From NCBI RefSeq assembly GCF_030345335.1, contig NZ_JAPVRC010000006.1, positions 1 through 64,000 on the forward strand: 64,000 nucleotides of DNA, in the 5' to 3' direction. Of this stretch, positions 63,860 through 64,000 are shown piece after piece. The notes under the pieces are model-generated. The model saw only the letters and a program-made list of their open reading frames with translations. It did not search any database and was not told where the DNA came from. The DNA comes from Halobacillus campisalis. Its GTDB lineage: Bacteria; Bacillota; Bacilli; Bacillales; Halobacillaceae. Position 1 is the first letter of the stretch. Each line of letters starts with the position of its first letter. Made by a program: the position numbers and the translations under genes.

Positions 63860-64000
63860 ATGGCACGTTATATTACCCAGAGGTTAGTGTATTTGGTTAT
63901 TACGATGTTTTTAATTGCAACCTTTACGTTCTTCTTGATGAAATTCCTTCCAGGTACTCCATTGAGTGCAGCAGATAGGTTATCGGAGGAGCAGCAAGCC
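63860..64000 (+). CDS. oppB: OppB, oligopeptide permease membrane subunit (5' part)
   Basis: The first 47 codons of a gene cut by the window edge. GAGGAGG lies seven bases before the ATG. The product begins MARYITQRLVYLVITMF and continues through a membrane segment and KFLPGTPL, the typical start of an OppB-type permease. It is co-directional with oppA. Confidence 0.9.
   Translation, partial: MARYITQRLVYLVITMFLIATFTFFLMKFLPGTPLSAADRLSEEQQA

Noticed and set aside
63742-63978. 78-codon frame between oppA and oppB
   Set aside because: It runs through the hairpin and into oppB in another frame; oppB has the better ribosome site and a recognisable product.

Overview
The window comes from an endospore-forming, low-to-mid GC member of the Bacillaceae, most likely a moderately halophilic, Halobacillus-like bacterium. 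The evidence is gene content and order. The gene order is a shortened version of the Bacillus subtilis yha-to-opp region: yhaH, trpP, hit, ecsABC, yhaA, hmoB, pbpF, hemEHY, yhfH, yhfI, lplJ, lcfB, comK, yhjD, yhjE, sipV, addBA, hlpB, gerP, yisL, asnO, yitS, yitT, ipi-like, yitU, yitV, yitW, yjzD, yjaV, fabHA, fabF, yjbA, trpS, oppAB. Exported proteins are strongly acidic. The genus is an inference. I found no rRNA, tRNA, CRISPR array, prophage or transposase gene.

Layout. 1-7.7 kb: a YtxH protein, a tryptophan transporter with a TRAP-type RNA site, HIT protein, the EcsABC exporter system, an M20 amidohydrolase, a ferritin-like protein and a BdbC/thioredoxin-like disulfide pair. 8.9-16.4 kb: heme monooxygenase, PBP2c, the late heme genes hemEHY and a LacI regulator behind a cre-like palindrome. 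17.4-24.4 kb: a 42-residue YhfH protein, a metallo-beta-lactamase fold protein, lipoate ligase, a FadR-box acyl-CoA ligase, a short ComK, YhjD/YhjE and signal peptidase I. 25.3-37.7 kb: AddAB recombination nuclease, an HNH protein, the six-gene gerP spore operon and a three-gene membrane cluster. 37.7-44.6 kb: ornithine aminotransferase, YisL, a candidate Fur-controlled small RNA, AsnO and a membrane-anchored amylase-like protein lacking its catalytic residues. 44.7-57.5 kb: DegV, YitT, a BsuPI-domain lipoprotein, small housekeeping genes, MobB-MoaE-MoaD, UppP, and fabHA-fabF under a FapR-type operator. 57.7-64 kb: an LCP-family wall enzyme, YjbA, TrpS behind a tryptophan T-box, and the start of the opp oligopeptide importer, cut by the window edge.

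The main structure that genes do not explain is a repeat family, present as four complete copies and one partial copy. Each complete copy is about 0.6-1.05 kb and has 17-bp inverted ends. Inside each end sits an inverted copy of a GC-rich hairpin module, and the middle holds one or two copies of a third module. None encodes a transposase, and each complete copy lies just downstream of a plus-strand terminator. The other highlights are a Fur-controlled C-rich sRNA candidate opposite the yisL-asnO gap, a degenerate GH13 protein, a ComK without its usual MecA-binding tail, a lipoprotein that seems to start with CTG, and clear operators for TRAP, FadR, FapR and a T-box. All operators and functions were assigned by reading motifs; no database search or folding was run.
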